64,000 nucleotides of DNA from Deltaproteobacteria bacterium (GTDB lineage Bacteria > Myxococcota_A > Polyangia > Nannocystales > Nannocystaceae). Below the pieces are notes generated by a model. That model searched no databases. It had not been told where the DNA came from and saw only the letters and a list, made by a program, of their open reading frames with translations. Shown in pieces: positions 18,394 to 27,947 of this stretch; the first letter of the stretch is position 1; the number at the start of each line of letters is the position of its first letter. The stretch covers positions 1 through 64,000 of the forward strand of contig RFGU01000026.1 of assembly GCA_003696955.1 (NCBI GenBank), in the 5' to 3' direction. The position numbers and the translations under genes were made by a program.

Positions 18394-18403
18394 GGACCGG
18401 CGC

Positions 18404-18409
18404 AGCATA
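18404..18409 (-). promoter_or_regulatory. -10-like hexamer TATGCT before the spermidine-synthase-like gene
   Basis: On the minus strand TATGCT ends 10 nt before ATG 18393 and contains an in-frame ATG at 18408. This is the same layout as at 2108-2113. Promoter activity is inferred from recurrence and position. Confidence 0.42.
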
Positions 18410-18575
18410 CCGTAGGGCCTGCTCGAACTGCGGCCCGCCGTCTTCGTGCGGCGCCAGCGTTGCGCGCGACGACGACGGCGTGAGGGGACGCAAGGCGGGC
18501 CGGTGCACGGGGGCGAGACGGTGGCCTACCATCTACCGAGCATCGATTCCGCGGACCCAGGCGAAAGGCGACAAC

Positions 18576-20840
18576 GTGAAGATCAACGTCATCGGCGGCG
18601 GCCCCGCCGGGCTCTACTTCTCGATCCTCATGAAGAAGGTGCGCCCGGGCGCGCAGATCACGGTGTACGAGCGCAACCGGCCCGACGACACCTTCGGATG
18701 GGGGGTCGTCTTCTCGGACGAGACCCTCGGCCACTTCCGAGAGGCCGATGCCCCCACCTACGAGGCGATCACCAGCGACTTCGTGCACTGGGACGCCATC
18801 GACATCCACTTTCGCGGACGGACGATGCGGTCGGGCGGACACGGCTTCTGTGGCATCGCCCGAAGACGACTGCTCGAGATCCTGCAGCAGCGCGCTGCCG
18901 AGCTCGACGTGGACCTGCGCTTCCAGACGGAGATCGAGCCCGCAGACATCGAACGGCTCCACGCCGAGGCCGACCTGCTCGTCGGCGCCGACGGCGTCCA
19001 CAGCAAGGTGCGCACGCACTTCGCCGATGCGTTTCGGCCGAAAATTACCGAAGGCAAGGCGCGCTACATCTGGCTGGGCACGACCTGTCGATTCGACGCG
19101 TTCAAGTTCTTCATCCACACCGGTGAACCCGGTGTCTTCCAGGTCCACGCCTATCCCTTCGACGCGAACACGTCCACGTTCATCGTGGAGACGAGCGACG
19201 AGGCCTTCGCGGCTGCGGGATTCGACGAGATGCCCGTGGAGGAGAGCATTCGCCGCCTCGAGGAGATGTTCGCCGAGCACCTCGACGGACATCCCTTGTT
19301 GTCCAACCGTTCCATGTGGACGCGGTTTCGGTTGGTCGAGAACGAAACGTGGTACCGATCCAAGGCGGTGCTCATCGGGGATGCGGCCCACACGGCCCAC
19401 TTCTCCATCGGTTCGGGGACCAAGCTGGCCATGGAGGACGCGATCTCCCTGGTGGGCGTGTTGTCGCGGTTCGACGACGTGCAGGAGGCCCTCGCCGCCT
19501 ACGAGGACGAGCGCTGGGTGGATGCCGCCAAACTGCAGAAGACGGCCAAGACGAGCCAGCGGTGGTTCGAGAATCTGCCGCGCTACGTGGACGATCCGCC
19601 CCTGTGCTTCGCGATGAACCTCTTGTGCCGGAGCAAGCGGGTCACCCACGGCAACCTCAAGGTGCGGGACCCCGAATTCGTCGCCAAGGTGGACCGGGAC
19701 TTCGCGGATCGAAACGGCCTGGCCGACGTGGACCCCCCTCCGCCTCCGATGTTCGTCCCCTTCGACCTCGGCCCGGTCCGGCTCGAAAACCGTGTCGTCG
19801 TCTCGCCCATGTGCATGTACTCGGCGACCGACGGGACCGTCGGTGACTTCCACCTGGTCCATCTCGGCAGCCGCGCCGTCGGCGGCGCCGGACTCGTGAT
19901 GTGCGAGATGACGGCCGTGTCCCGGGAAGCCCGCATCACGCCCGGATGTGCGGGGCTCTATCGTGACGAACACGTCGCCGCGTGGCGTCGGGTGATCGAC
20001 TTCGTGCGGGCCGAAAGCCGCGCCAAGATCGGCATCCAACTCGGACACGCGGGGCGCAAGGGCGCGACGAAGCGGCCCTGGGAGGGCGAGCCCGACGAGC
20101 CGCTCCCCGAGGCCGAGGCCTGGCCCATCGTGGCCCCCTCGCCGCTACCGTACCGGCCCTACAGTCGCACGCCCCGGGCCATGACCCGCGAGGACATGGA
20201 CCGCGTCGTGGCCGACCACGTGGCCGCCGCCCGTCGCGCCCTCGAGGCGGGATTCGACGTGCTCGAGATCCACATGGCCCACGGCTACCTGCTCGCGAGC
20301 TTCCTATCGTTCATCACGAATCGGCGCGACGACGCCTATGGCGGCGATCTTACGGGCAGGCTGCGCTTTCCCCTCGAGGTGCTCGATGCGGTGCGGGCCA
20401 TCTGGCCAAAGGACCGTGCCCTCGGGGCGCGGATCTCTGCGGTGGATTGGATCGACGGCGGCAACACCGAGGACGACGCGGTGGAGATCGCTCGCGCGCT
20501 CGCCGACCACGGAATCGACTTCATCGACGTGTCCTCGGGACAGACGGACCCGGCGCAGCAGCCCGAGTACGGGCGCATGTACCAGACGCCGTTCGCCGAT
20601 CGGATCAAGCACGAACTCGGGATCCCCACCGTGACGGTCGGCGCGATCCTCGGGTGGGACCACGTCAACACCATCGTGGCCTCGGGGCGGGCCGACGTGT
20701 GCGCCATGGCGCGTCCGCACCTCTTCGACCCGTACCTTACGCTCCACGCGGCGGCCGAACAGGAGTACTTCGACGTGCCGTGGCCGCCGCAGTACCTCGC
20801 GGCCAAGCCCCGTCCGCCGGAACCGCCACGACGCCGCTGA
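18576..20840 (+). CDS. Bifunctional aryl-CoA FAD monooxygenase / OYE-type reductase
   Basis: A fusion of 754 residues. Residues 1-385 are a flavoprotein monooxygenase: the FAD loop [11 protein letters not shown] at 7-17, [12 protein letters not shown], and the ribityl-binding [23 protein letters not shown]. Residues about 392-750 are an Old Yellow Enzyme domain: [19 protein letters not shown] and [15 protein letters not shown] with the NRRDDAYGG segment. The closest characterised architecture is 2-aminobenzoyl-CoA monooxygenase/reductase and the related salicylyl-CoA 5-hydroxylase fusions, which hydroxylate and then reduce an aromatic CoA ester. The substrate here is an inference. The start is GTG 18576, where similarity begins, with AAAGG a few bases upstream. 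It precedes mutA by 76 bases. Confidence 0.9.
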   Translation: MKINVIGGGPAGLYFSILMKKVRPGAQITVYERNRPDDTFGWGVVFSDETLGHFREADAPTYEAITSDFVHWDAIDIHFRGRTMRSGGHGFCGIARRRLLEILQQRAAELDVDLRFQTEIEPADIERLHAEADLLVGADGVHSKVRTHFADAFRPKITEGKARYIWLGTTCRFDAFKFFIHTGEPGVFQVHAYPFDANTSTFIVETSDEAFAAAGFDEMPVEESIRRLEEMFAEHLDGHPLLSNRSMWTRFRLVENETWYRSKAVLIGDAAHTAHFSIGSGTKLAMEDAISLVGVLSRFDDVQEALAAYEDERWVDAAKLQKTAKTSQRWFENLPRYVDDPPLCFAMNLLCRSKRVTHGNLKVRDPEFVAKVDRDFADRNGLADVDPPPPPMFVPFDLGPVRLENRVVVSPMCMYSATDGTVGDFHLVHLGSRAVGGAGLVMCEMTAVSREARITPGCAGLYRDEHVAAWRRVIDFVRAESRAKIGIQLGHAGRKGATKRPWEGEPDEPLPEAEAWPIVAPSPLPYRPYSRTPRAMTREDMDRVVADHVAAARRALEAGFDVLEIHMAHGYLLASFLSFITNRRDDAYGGDLTGRLRFPLEVLDAVRAIWPKDRALGARISAVDWIDGGNTEDDAVEIARALADHGIDFIDVSSGQTDPAQQPEYGRMYQTPFADRIKHELGIPTVTVGAILGWDHVNTIVASGRADVCAMARPHLFDPYLTLHAAAEQEYFDVPWPPQYLAAKPRPPEPPRRR

Positions 20841-20901
20841 CGCAGGTGCGCTCGTGCGCCGGACGGGGGGACGCGCCGCGGCGGTCGTGGAGCGCCTCTT
20901 G

Positions 20902-20907
20902 TATGAT
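20902..20907 (+). promoter_or_regulatory. -10-like hexamer TATGAT before mutA
   Basis: TATGAT (20902-20907) ends 9 nt before GTG 20917 and is the closest of the set to the TATAAT consensus. It lies in the 76-base gap after the monooxygenase gene and would give a leaderless or nearly leaderless mutA message. No -35 box is obvious. Confidence 0.45.
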
Positions 20908-20916
20908 GCGCGGGCC

Positions 20917-22410
20917 GTGGCTCCGACCGATCCCTTCTATCCACCCGGCACGCCCCTGGCCGCATGGGCCGAGCGGGTGCGAGCCTCCCTCGGCGAAGGC
21001 TTCTTCGAGACGGACGAAGACGGGCTCGTGCGCGCGCCCATCTACGGTCCCGAGTCCGCGCGCGCCGTGCCCGACCCCGGTTGCGCGCCGTTCCTGCGCG
21101 GCTTCGGCTCCGATGCGGGGGGGCGGACGGCGTTCGGCTACCGCACGCCCACGGCGGCCCGGCTCGTGGCCGACCTGGCCGAAGACACTCCCTTGGGGCT
21201 CGACGTGGCGTGGGTCGTGGTGGACCACGAGATCGCGGCGGGCCGCATGCGCGAGGCCGTGCCGGCGCCCTTGGAGGCGGGCTTCGTACCCACGCAGGTC
21301 CAGGTGGCCGAGTTGGCCGCGGCCGACGTCGATGCGCAGGTCGTGCTCGATGCCGGCGCCGCGGCTGCGGCCGTCGCGCGGAAGCTTCCGCCGGACGCCG
21401 CGCTGACGGTTCGGGCGGATCCCGTCGTGGCCTGTCTGCGTGCCGGGATCGTTCCCGCGGATCCCGCACGGATCTTCCGGGTGACCGAGTCCATGCGCGC
21501 CGGGAACGCCCCGCGGCGGGTCGTGTACCTGGTGGACGGTGCCTCGTTCGCCGACGCGGGTGCCACGCCGGTGACCGAACTCGCATGCACCGTCGCTGCA
21601 GTGGTGGAGACGGTCGGGACGCTTCGTCGCGTCGGTGCCGATCTGCCCGTGCCCATCGTGGTCCGCGTCGCCACGGGTACCTTCGTTCTGGACGAAGTGG
21701 CGAAGATCCGGGCGCTTCGCCCCATGCTCGCCGAGGCCCTCGCGCCGGCTGGGTACGGGCCGCACGACGTGCGCATCGAAGCACGCATGTCGGCGGCTGC
21801 GCTCGTGGCCACGGACATCTGGTCCAACCTGCTGCGCGGAACCCTCGCGGCGCTCGCGGGCCTGTGCGCCGGCGCCGACGCGGTCGGGGTGGAGGCCCTC
21901 GACGCCGCGTGTGGCCTGCCCGGCCGGCTCGGCCGTCGCCTCGCCCGCAACACCGTGACCTTGCTCCGCGAGGAGGCGGGGCTCGGGCGGATCCGCGATC
22001 CCCTCGCGGGAGGTTTCCATCTCGAGCGGCGCACCGGAGAACTCCTCGAAGCGGCATGGAACCAGCTGGTGGAGATCGCCGAAGCTGGCGGGCTGCTCGC
22101 GTACGCGCGGGCGGGAACGTTGGCCGAAAAGCTCGCCACGGCCGTGTCGAGGCGCACCGAACGCGTGCGACGCGGCGACCGGCCCATCGTCGGGGTGACG
22201 CTGCACCCGGACCCGTCCCTGTCGCCGCCGGCCGACGCCCGTCCCCTCGGGGACGACGATGCCCGGGCGCTGCGGGATCCGGCCGTGGACGAACTGGTGG
22301 CGGAGGTGGGCCGGGATCTCGGTCCCACCGAAACGGTGCCGCCCATGGTGCTGCGCCGGATCTCGGCGCCGTTCGAGGGTACCGATGCCGGAAAGGAGGA
22401 TCGTCCATGA
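20917..22410 (+). CDS. mutA: Methylmalonyl-CoA mutase small subunit
   Basis: The structural partner of the B12-dependent MutB; 497 residues from GTG 20917. It keeps the barrel fold of the mutase family ([67 protein letters not shown]) but lacks the histidine motif that binds cobalamin, as expected for the small chain. The C-terminus diverges and is shorter than the catalytic subunit. I prefer GTG 20917 to GTG 20854 because of the TATGAT element between them and because the extra N-terminus is Arg-rich and unlike the family. Its stop overlaps the mutB start (ATGA), giving equal synthesis of the two chains. Confidence 0.9.
   Translation: MAPTDPFYPPGTPLAAWAERVRASLGEGFFETDEDGLVRAPIYGPESARAVPDPGCAPFLRGFGSDAGGRTAFGYRTPTAARLVADLAEDTPLGLDVAWVVVDHEIAAGRMREAVPAPLEAGFVPTQVQVAELAAADVDAQVVLDAGAAAAAVARKLPPDAALTVRADPVVACLRAGIVPADPARIFRVTESMRAGNAPRRVVYLVDGASFADAGATPVTELACTVAAVVETVGTLRRVGADLPVPIVVRVATGTFVLDEVAKIRALRPMLAEALAPAGYGPHDVRIEARMSAAALVATDIWSNLLRGTLAALAGLCAGADAVGVEALDAACGLPGRLGRRLARNTVTLLREEAGLGRIRDPLAGGFHLERRTGELLEAAWNQLVEIAEAGGLLAYARAGTLAEKLATAVSRRTERVRRGDRPIVGVTLHPDPSLSPPADARPLGDDDARALRDPAVDELVAEVGRDLGPTETVPPMVLRRISAPFEGTDAGKEDRP
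22394..22399 (+). promoter_or_regulatory. Strong Shine-Dalgarno AGGAGG for mutB
   Basis: A full AGGAGG lies 7 nt before the mutB ATG, inside the last codons of mutA. It contrasts with mutA, which has no such sequence, and fits a gene translated within an operon. Confidence 0.8.
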
Positions 22411-24587
22411 CCGAGGCACGGTCCGACTTGGATCTGCTGGCGCACATCGCGGGACGGGCGGGCGCCGACGTGGTCCGGGCGGCGTTCGTCGGGCGTCGCG
22501 CCAAGGGGGACGGGCCGAGGAAGGGCGAACGGACCCCCGAGGGGATCTTCGTGCCCGAGGTGCCGCGGGAGGACGACCGCGAGGGCGTGCCGGGGCTCGA
22601 CAGCGTGCCTGGTGAGCCGCCCTTCGTGCGCGGCCCCTACCCGACCATGTACCTCGGCCGGCCATGGACCGTGCGTCAGTACGCCGGCTTCTCCACCGCC
22701 GAGGAGAGCAATGCCTTCTATCGGCGCAACCTCGCGGCGGGGCAGCGGGGACTCTCCATCGCCTTCGATCTCGCCACCCACCGCGGCTACGACTCCGACC
22801 ACCCGCGGGTGCGCGGAGACGTGGGCATGGCCGGGGTCGCCGTGGACTCGATCCTCGACATGCGGATCCTCTTCGACGGGATCCCCCTCGACCGCATGAG
22901 CGTGTCGATGACCATGAACGGCGCCGTGCTACCCATCATGGCCCTGTACATCGTCGCGGCCGAGGAACAGGGCGTTCCCCAGGAGAAGCTCTCGGGGACG
23001 ATCCAAAACGACATCCTCAAGGAGTTCATGGTCCGGAACACCTACATCTATCCGCCCGGACCGTCCATGCGGATCGTCGGCGACATCTTCGCCTACACCG
23101 CCGCCCACATGCCCAAGTTCAACGCGATCAGCGTCTCGGGCTATCACATGCAGGAGGCGGGGGCGTCAGCGGACCTCGAGTTGGCCTACACCATCGCCGA
23201 CGGCCTCGAGTACGTCCGCTGTGGCATCGGCGCGGGGCTTGCGGTCGATGCGTTCGCCCCGAGGATCTCCTTCTTCTTCGGGATCGGGATGCATCCTTTG
23301 ATGGAGGTCGCCAAGTTGCGGGCCGCCCGGCGCCTGTGGGCCGAGGAGATGGAGAAGATCGGGGCCGAGCACCCCAAGTCCCGCACCCTGCGGACCCACT
23401 GCCAGACCTCGGGGTGGAGCCTGGCCGCCCAGGACCCCTACAACAACGTGATGCGCACGTGCCTCGAGGCCCTTGCGGCCGTGTGGGGGCACACCCAATC
23501 CCTCCACACCAACGCCTTCGACGAGGCCCTCGCCCTGCCCACGGATTTCTCCGCTCGAATCGCCCGTAACACCCAGCTGCTCTTGCAGCACGAAGCGGGG
23601 GTGATCCGGCCCATCGATCCCCTCGGCGGAACGTACGTCGTGGAGTATCTGACGGATCGACTGGTCCGGCGGGCGCGGGAGCACCTTGCGGAGATCGACG
23701 CCCTCGGCGGCATGACCCGTGCCATCGAGGCCGGCGTACCCAAGCGCCGTATCGAGGAGGCGGCGGCGCGCACCCAGGCACGGATCGATGCGGGCGAGTT
23801 GCCCATCGTCGGCGTGAACCGCTATCGCATCGACGACGAGCCCGAGGTCCCGGTCCTGGAGATCGACAACGAGGCGGTGCGTCGCAAACAGATCGAGCGT
23901 CTCGAACACTTGCGCGCCACGCGGGACGCCGCGGCCGTGGAGGCCGCCCTCGGTGCGCTCGAGCAGGCTGCCCGGGACGGCTCGAAGAACCTGCTCGAGG
24001 CTTGCGTCGAGGCGGCCCGGGTCGGGGCCACGGTGGGCGAGATGTCCCTCGCCCTCGAGCGGGTGTTCGGCCGCTACGAAGCCACGCCTTCCCTCGTCGA
24101 GGGCGTGTATGCTGGGCAGATGAAGGGGCGCGGGGATCTCGATCGGATCCGCGAGCGCACCCGGGCCTTCGAGGCGCGGGCGGGCCGCAGGCCCCGCATC
24201 CTCGTGGCCAAGATGGGGCAGGACGGGCACGATCGCGGTGCCAAGGTCATCGCCACGGCCTTCGCGGACATGGGGTTCGACGTGGACGTAGGACCGCTCT
24301 TCCAGACGCCCGAGGAGACGGCGCGGCAGGCGGTCGAAAACGACGTGCACGTGGTCGGCGTCAGTTCCCTGGCGGCAGGCCACCTCACGTTGGTGCCTGC
24401 GCTGCGCGCGGCCCTCGAGGATCTCGGTCGACCCGACATCCTGGTGGTGGTCGGGGGCGTGATCCCCCCGGACCACGTACCGCGTCTGAAGGACGCGGGC
24501 GCCGCCGCCGTGTTTCGGCCCGGTACGAAGCTCGCGGACGCCGCCGCCGAGGTCCTCGACCTGCTCGAAGGAGACCTGCCCCCGTGA
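22407..24587 (+). CDS. mutB: Methylmalonyl-CoA mutase large (catalytic) subunit
   Basis: Isomerises (R)-methylmalonyl-CoA and succinyl-CoA with adenosylcobalamin, the entry of propionyl-CoA carbon into the TCA cycle. At 726 residues it is full length. The substrate barrel shows [36 protein letters not shown] and TMNGAVLPI; the cobalamin domain at the C-terminus carries [13 protein letters not shown], with the cobalt ligand His608, followed by GVSSLAAGH and VVVGGVIP. Key residues near the substrate ([23 protein letters not shown]) are intact. It overlaps mutA and meaB by 4 nt each. Identification is secure. Confidence 0.98.
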   Translation: MTEARSDLDLLAHIAGRAGADVVRAAFVGRRAKGDGPRKGERTPEGIFVPEVPREDDREGVPGLDSVPGEPPFVRGPYPTMYLGRPWTVRQYAGFSTAEESNAFYRRNLAAGQRGLSIAFDLATHRGYDSDHPRVRGDVGMAGVAVDSILDMRILFDGIPLDRMSVSMTMNGAVLPIMALYIVAAEEQGVPQEKLSGTIQNDILKEFMVRNTYIYPPGPSMRIVGDIFAYTAAHMPKFNAISVSGYHMQEAGASADLELAYTIADGLEYVRCGIGAGLAVDAFAPRISFFFGIGMHPLMEVAKLRAARRLWAEEMEKIGAEHPKSRTLRTHCQTSGWSLAAQDPYNNVMRTCLEALAAVWGHTQSLHTNAFDEALALPTDFSARIARNTQLLLQHEAGVIRPIDPLGGTYVVEYLTDRLVRRAREHLAEIDALGGMTRAIEAGVPKRRIEEAAARTQARIDAGELPIVGVNRYRIDDEPEVPVLEIDNEAVRRKQIERLEHLRATRDAAAVEAALGALEQAARDGSKNLLEACVEAARVGATVGEMSLALERVFGRYEATPSLVEGVYAGQMKGRGDLDRIRERTRAFEARAGRRPRILVAKMGQDGHDRGAKVIATAFADMGFDVDVGPLFQTPEETARQAVENDVHVVGVSSLAAGHLTLVPALRAALEDLGRPDILVVVGGVIPPDHVPRLKDAGAAAVFRPGTKLADAAAEVLDLLEGDLPP

Positions 24588-25591
24588 CCTTCGACGCGGG
24601 TACGTGGCTTTCGGCCATGCGCCGCGGGGATCGGGCGACCATCGGACGTGCGCTCTCCTTGGTGGAGAGCACCCGCCCCGAGGATCGCGCGCGGGCGCGG
24701 GCGCTGCTCGACGCCGCGGGTCCCGAGCGCACCGACGTGCACCGGATCGGCGTCACGGGGCCGCCCGGGGTGGGCAAGAGCACCCTCATCGACGTACTCG
24801 GGATGCGCCTTCTGGACCGGGGACACAAGGTGGCCGTCCTCGCCGTCGATCCGTCGTCGGAGCGAAGCGGCGGCAGCATCCTCGGTGACAAGACGCGGAT
24901 GACCCGGCTCGGCAAGGATCCGCGGGCGTTCGTGCGGCCGTCCCCGAGCCGTGGGGCGCTCGGTGGCGTGGCACGCCGCACGCGGGACGCCATGCGGCTG
25001 CTCGAAGGTATCGGCTATGATCGGATCTTCGTCGAGACCGTGGGGGTGGGCCAGAGCGAGACCCTCGTGGCCCAGCTCACGGACACGGTGCTCGGGCTCC
25101 TTTCGCCCGGCGTGGGGGACGGACTGCAGGGGGTCAAGCGCGGGCTGCTCGAATGGGTGGACGTGGTGGCCGTGACCCATGCCGACGGGGCCATGCGCGG
25201 TGCGGCACAGCGTACGCGGCGCGAGTTTCGTGCGGCCCTCGGGCTGTTCGGGGCGCGAGACGACGGATGGATCCCACCGGTGTGCGCCGTGTCCGCCGTC
25301 GAAGGGGACGGTGTCGACGAGCTGTGCGATCGCATCGAGGCCCACTTCGAACATCTGGTGGGAGAAGGTCGCTTGGAAGCGCGACGGGCCGAACAACGGG
25401 TGCGGTGGATGTGGCATCTCATCGAAAGCGGTCTCCTTGCGGGGTTGCGCGGCCGGCCCGGACTCGCCGCGAGGGTCGCGGCGTGGGAGCGTGCCGTGGG
25501 GCAGGGCGAGGAGGCCCCGGAGACCGTGGCGGAGTCCGTGGTCGAAGCCTGCCTCGAGGGGCTCGAACGCAGCGTGGGATCGGACACGTGA
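24584..25591 (+). CDS. meaB: MeaB/ArgK-type GTPase chaperone of methylmalonyl-CoA mutase, atypical G4 motif
   Basis: A G-protein of 335 residues that gates cobalamin delivery and protects the mutase. P-loop GPPGVGKST is near residue 58, then [20 protein letters not shown] (switch region typical of MeaB) and [11 protein letters not shown]. The base-specificity motif, usually NKxD, reads T198-H-A-D201 in [13 protein letters not shown]. The Asp is kept but Asn and Lys are replaced, so guanine specificity could differ; many known relatives keep the Lys. The C-terminal dimerisation helices are present. The GTG start overlaps the mutB stop (GTGA), and its own stop overlaps the next gene (GTGA). Confidence 0.94.
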   Translation: MTFDAGTWLSAMRRGDRATIGRALSLVESTRPEDRARARALLDAAGPERTDVHRIGVTGPPGVGKSTLIDVLGMRLLDRGHKVAVLAVDPSSERSGGSILGDKTRMTRLGKDPRAFVRPSPSRGALGGVARRTRDAMRLLEGIGYDRIFVETVGVGQSETLVAQLTDTVLGLLSPGVGDGLQGVKRGLLEWVDVVAVTHADGAMRGAAQRTRREFRAALGLFGARDDGWIPPVCAVSAVEGDGVDELCDRIEAHFEHLVGEGRLEARRAEQRVRWMWHLIESGLLAGLRGRPGLAARVAAWERAVGQGEEAPETVAESVVEACLEGLERSVGSDT

Positions 25592-26424
25592 GTCTTCACC
25601 TTCTTGCGATCGCCGCCCTCTTCGTCGGCCCGGCCGTGGGCGGCGTCGTGCTGCGGTCGCGCCGGTTGGTATGGGGCTTGGCCGCCTTCGTGACGGTCGT
25701 CGTTTTCGGTCTGGTGGTCGGCCACATCGTGCCGGACGTGGTGGCCGCGGGTGGTCCGTGGACGGTGGCGGCGTTGCTCGGGGGCATCGCGCTGGCGTCG
25801 TTGCACCACCGCGTGCATCCGGCCCACGGCAACCGCCGCGACGCAGAAGACGGCCAGCTGCACGAGCCCCACGACGATCATGAATCGGGCGCCGCCGTCG
25901 TCGTGGCCCTCGCGGCGCTGCTCCTCCACATGCTCCTCGAGGGCGTGGCCATGGCGGTGGAGCCTCGGGGAACCGACACCGCGGTGCTGGTGGCTGCGGT
26001 GGCGATCCACCGCATTCCCATCGGGCTTGCGATCTGGTGGGTGACGTGCCGGCGCGCGGGGAGGACGGGCGCTCTCGCACTCCTCGGCCTCGGCGGGGTG
26101 GTGACCCATGTGGGCTACGTGGCGGCCGCAGCCCTGTCGAGCCCGGACTCCATGGCCCTCTTCGCGTGGTTGCAGGCCGTGACGGCCGGATCCCTCCTGC
26201 ACGTCGCAGGTGCCCACCTTCCGGTCGAAGCGCAGTGCGGGGCGCGAAATCGTGCCGGCGCCGTAGGGGTGGCCCTGGGGGCGGCGTGGGTGCTCGCGGC
26301 CGCGCTCGTCACGCACGAGCGTCCGGCGGGGCTCGCCCTCCATGGTGCGGCGGTGGTGGCTGGCGCCGTGGCGTTCGTCGCAGCCCATCGGCACGGCACG
26401 TCGGCCCACGGCGTGGCACGATGA
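25588..26424 (+). CDS. ZIP-like metal transporter (divergent)
   Basis: A membrane protein of 278 residues with about eight hydrophobic helices. Two helices carry metal-site motifs of the ZIP family in altered form: LHMLLEGVAMA (HxxxEG) around residues 112-122 and AIHRIPIGLAIWW around 139-151. Between helices 3 and 4 lies a His/Asp/Glu-rich cytoplasmic loop (HEPHDDHE), also a ZIP trait. It probably moves a divalent metal, but the metal cannot be read. The GTG start overlaps the meaB stop, and the stop overlaps the kinase start, both by 4 nt. A cobalt link to the B12 enzymes upstream is tempting but unproven. Confidence 0.7.
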   Translation: MSLHLLAIAALFVGPAVGGVVLRSRRLVWGLAAFVTVVVFGLVVGHIVPDVVAAGGPWTVAALLGGIALASLHHRVHPAHGNRRDAEDGQLHEPHDDHESGAAVVVALAALLLHMLLEGVAMAVEPRGTDTAVLVAAVAIHRIPIGLAIWWVTCRRAGRTGALALLGLGGVVTHVGYVAAAALSSPDSMALFAWLQAVTAGSLLHVAGAHLPVEAQCGARNRAGAVGVALGAAWVLAAALVTHERPAGLALHGAAVVAGAVAFVAAHRHGTSAHGVAR

Positions 26425-27851
26425 GGCAGGTGTCCGAACCTCCGCCACCGCCCCCGCCGCGCAAGCCCACCGGGGACACCGGGGTGCCCGTCCCGGTCCC
26501 CCCGACGGTGCCGCCCGAGCGTGGCATGGGCGCGGTCTCGGACCACACCGGCCGCGTGCTCGACGGCAAGTACCGCCTCGATGCGTTGGTGGGCAGCGGT
26601 GGCATGGCCCACGTCTACCGTGCGACGCACCTCGGGCTGCGCCGCACGGTGGCGATCAAGCTGCTGCATCCCCGCTTGTCGGACGACCCGGGGGCGGCGG
26701 CTCGTTTCGAGCGCGAGGCACGATCGGCCTCGCGCCTCAAGCACCCCAACTGCGTGCAGGTCACCGACTTCGGGCGCACGGAGGACGGCACGCTCTACAT
26801 GGCGATGGAGTTCCTCGAGGGCCACGATCTCGGCCAGGAACTCGGTCGTCCGTGGCCCGTGGATGCCGCCGTAGAGGCCATGGTCCAGATCCTGCGGGGA
26901 CTCGCCCACGCCCACGGCCAGGGGCTCGTGCACCGCGACTTGAAGCCCCAGAACGTCTTCGTCACGACGGACCACGAGGGCCGCCGGTCGTACAAGCTGG
27001 TGGACTTCGGGCTGGCCAAGATCTTCTCCGGGGCGGTCACGGACCCCGCGCTCACCCAGATGGGGCTCGTGTTCGGAACGCCGCTCTACATGAGCCCCGA
27101 GCAGGCCCTCGGCAAGGACGACGTCGATGCGCGCGCCGACATCTACGCCGCCGGCGTCATCTTCTACGAACTGCTCGTAGGCGAGCCTCCGTTTCGCGCC
27201 GAGGAGCCGGTGGCACTGCTGCACCAGCACGTAAGTCAACCGGTGCCGCCCCTGCCGGCCACCGTGCCCGAACGGGTCCGCATGGTCGTGACCGGCATGC
27301 TCGCCAAGCGTCGAGAGGAACGCTTCGCCTCGGCCCAGGCGGTGCTCGACGCCCTCCGTCCGCGGCCCGACGCGCCGGACCATCGACCGACGGCCGAGTC
27401 GTCGGCCGCCATCGCGGCCGCCATCGTCAAGGCGGTGGCGACGCCGCAGTTGACGGACGTAGGCGGCGACGATCTCGCGCCCCTGCCGCCGCCCGATCCC
27501 CTGGACGCCCCGGCACCGGTTCCGGCCCTCGGGGTTCCGGCTCCGAGTTCCACGGCATCGGGCCGGATCCCCACCCGACCACCCGACGCCCCCGTCGAAC
27601 TCGCCTACCGCCCACCCGTCGAGCGGGCGACCCGTCCCCCCCGAAGCCGCCCGGTGATGTTGCCGTTCCTGCTGGCCCTTCTCGCCGCCACGTTGTGGTC
27701 GGCCCGAGGGCTTTTCGGGGTGGGGCTGTGGGACGTGCTGCCGCCGGGCAAGGCGCCGGCGTGGCTGCGGCCGGTGCACGTCTCGGCGCTGCTTTGGGCC
27801 CTGGTCGGCATCGCCGCGGTGCACGCCTACCGGTCCGCAAGGCGCGCGTAG
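26421..27851 (+). CDS. Ser/Thr protein kinase with C-terminal membrane helices
   Basis: A Hanks-type kinase of 476 residues. A Pro-rich N-terminus leads to the kinase domain (about residues 48-315): glycine loop VGSGGMAHVY, Lys in VAIKLLHP, catalytic HRDLKPQN (Asp173), DFGLAK and the GTPLYMSPEQ substrate-binding loop, so it should be active. A Pro/Ala-rich linker of about 90 residues follows, then two hydrophobic helices near residues 412-432 and 455-472. There is no extracellular sensor domain of any size. The ATG overlaps the stop of the ZIP-like gene, placing a signalling kinase at the end of the mutase operon; whether it phosphorylates Mut proteins or the transporter is unknown. Confidence 0.93.
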   Translation: MRQVSEPPPPPPPRKPTGDTGVPVPVPPTVPPERGMGAVSDHTGRVLDGKYRLDALVGSGGMAHVYRATHLGLRRTVAIKLLHPRLSDDPGAAARFEREARSASRLKHPNCVQVTDFGRTEDGTLYMAMEFLEGHDLGQELGRPWPVDAAVEAMVQILRGLAHAHGQGLVHRDLKPQNVFVTTDHEGRRSYKLVDFGLAKIFSGAVTDPALTQMGLVFGTPLYMSPEQALGKDDVDARADIYAAGVIFYELLVGEPPFRAEEPVALLHQHVSQPVPPLPATVPERVRMVVTGMLAKRREERFASAQAVLDALRPRPDAPDHRPTAESSAAIAAAIVKAVATPQLTDVGGDDLAPLPPPDPLDAPAPVPALGVPAPSSTASGRIPTRPPDAPVELAYRPPVERATRPPRSRPVMLPFLLALLAATLWSARGLFGVGLWDVLPPGKAPAWLRPVHVSALLWALVGIAAVHAYRSARRA

Positions 27852-27947
27852 CACGGATCGTCGGCGTTGCATCGGGACCGGGGGATCGCCGCCGGGTGTG
27901 CACGACGCAGGACCCCCACGGAATCGTTCGCTACCCTGGGCGGCGCC

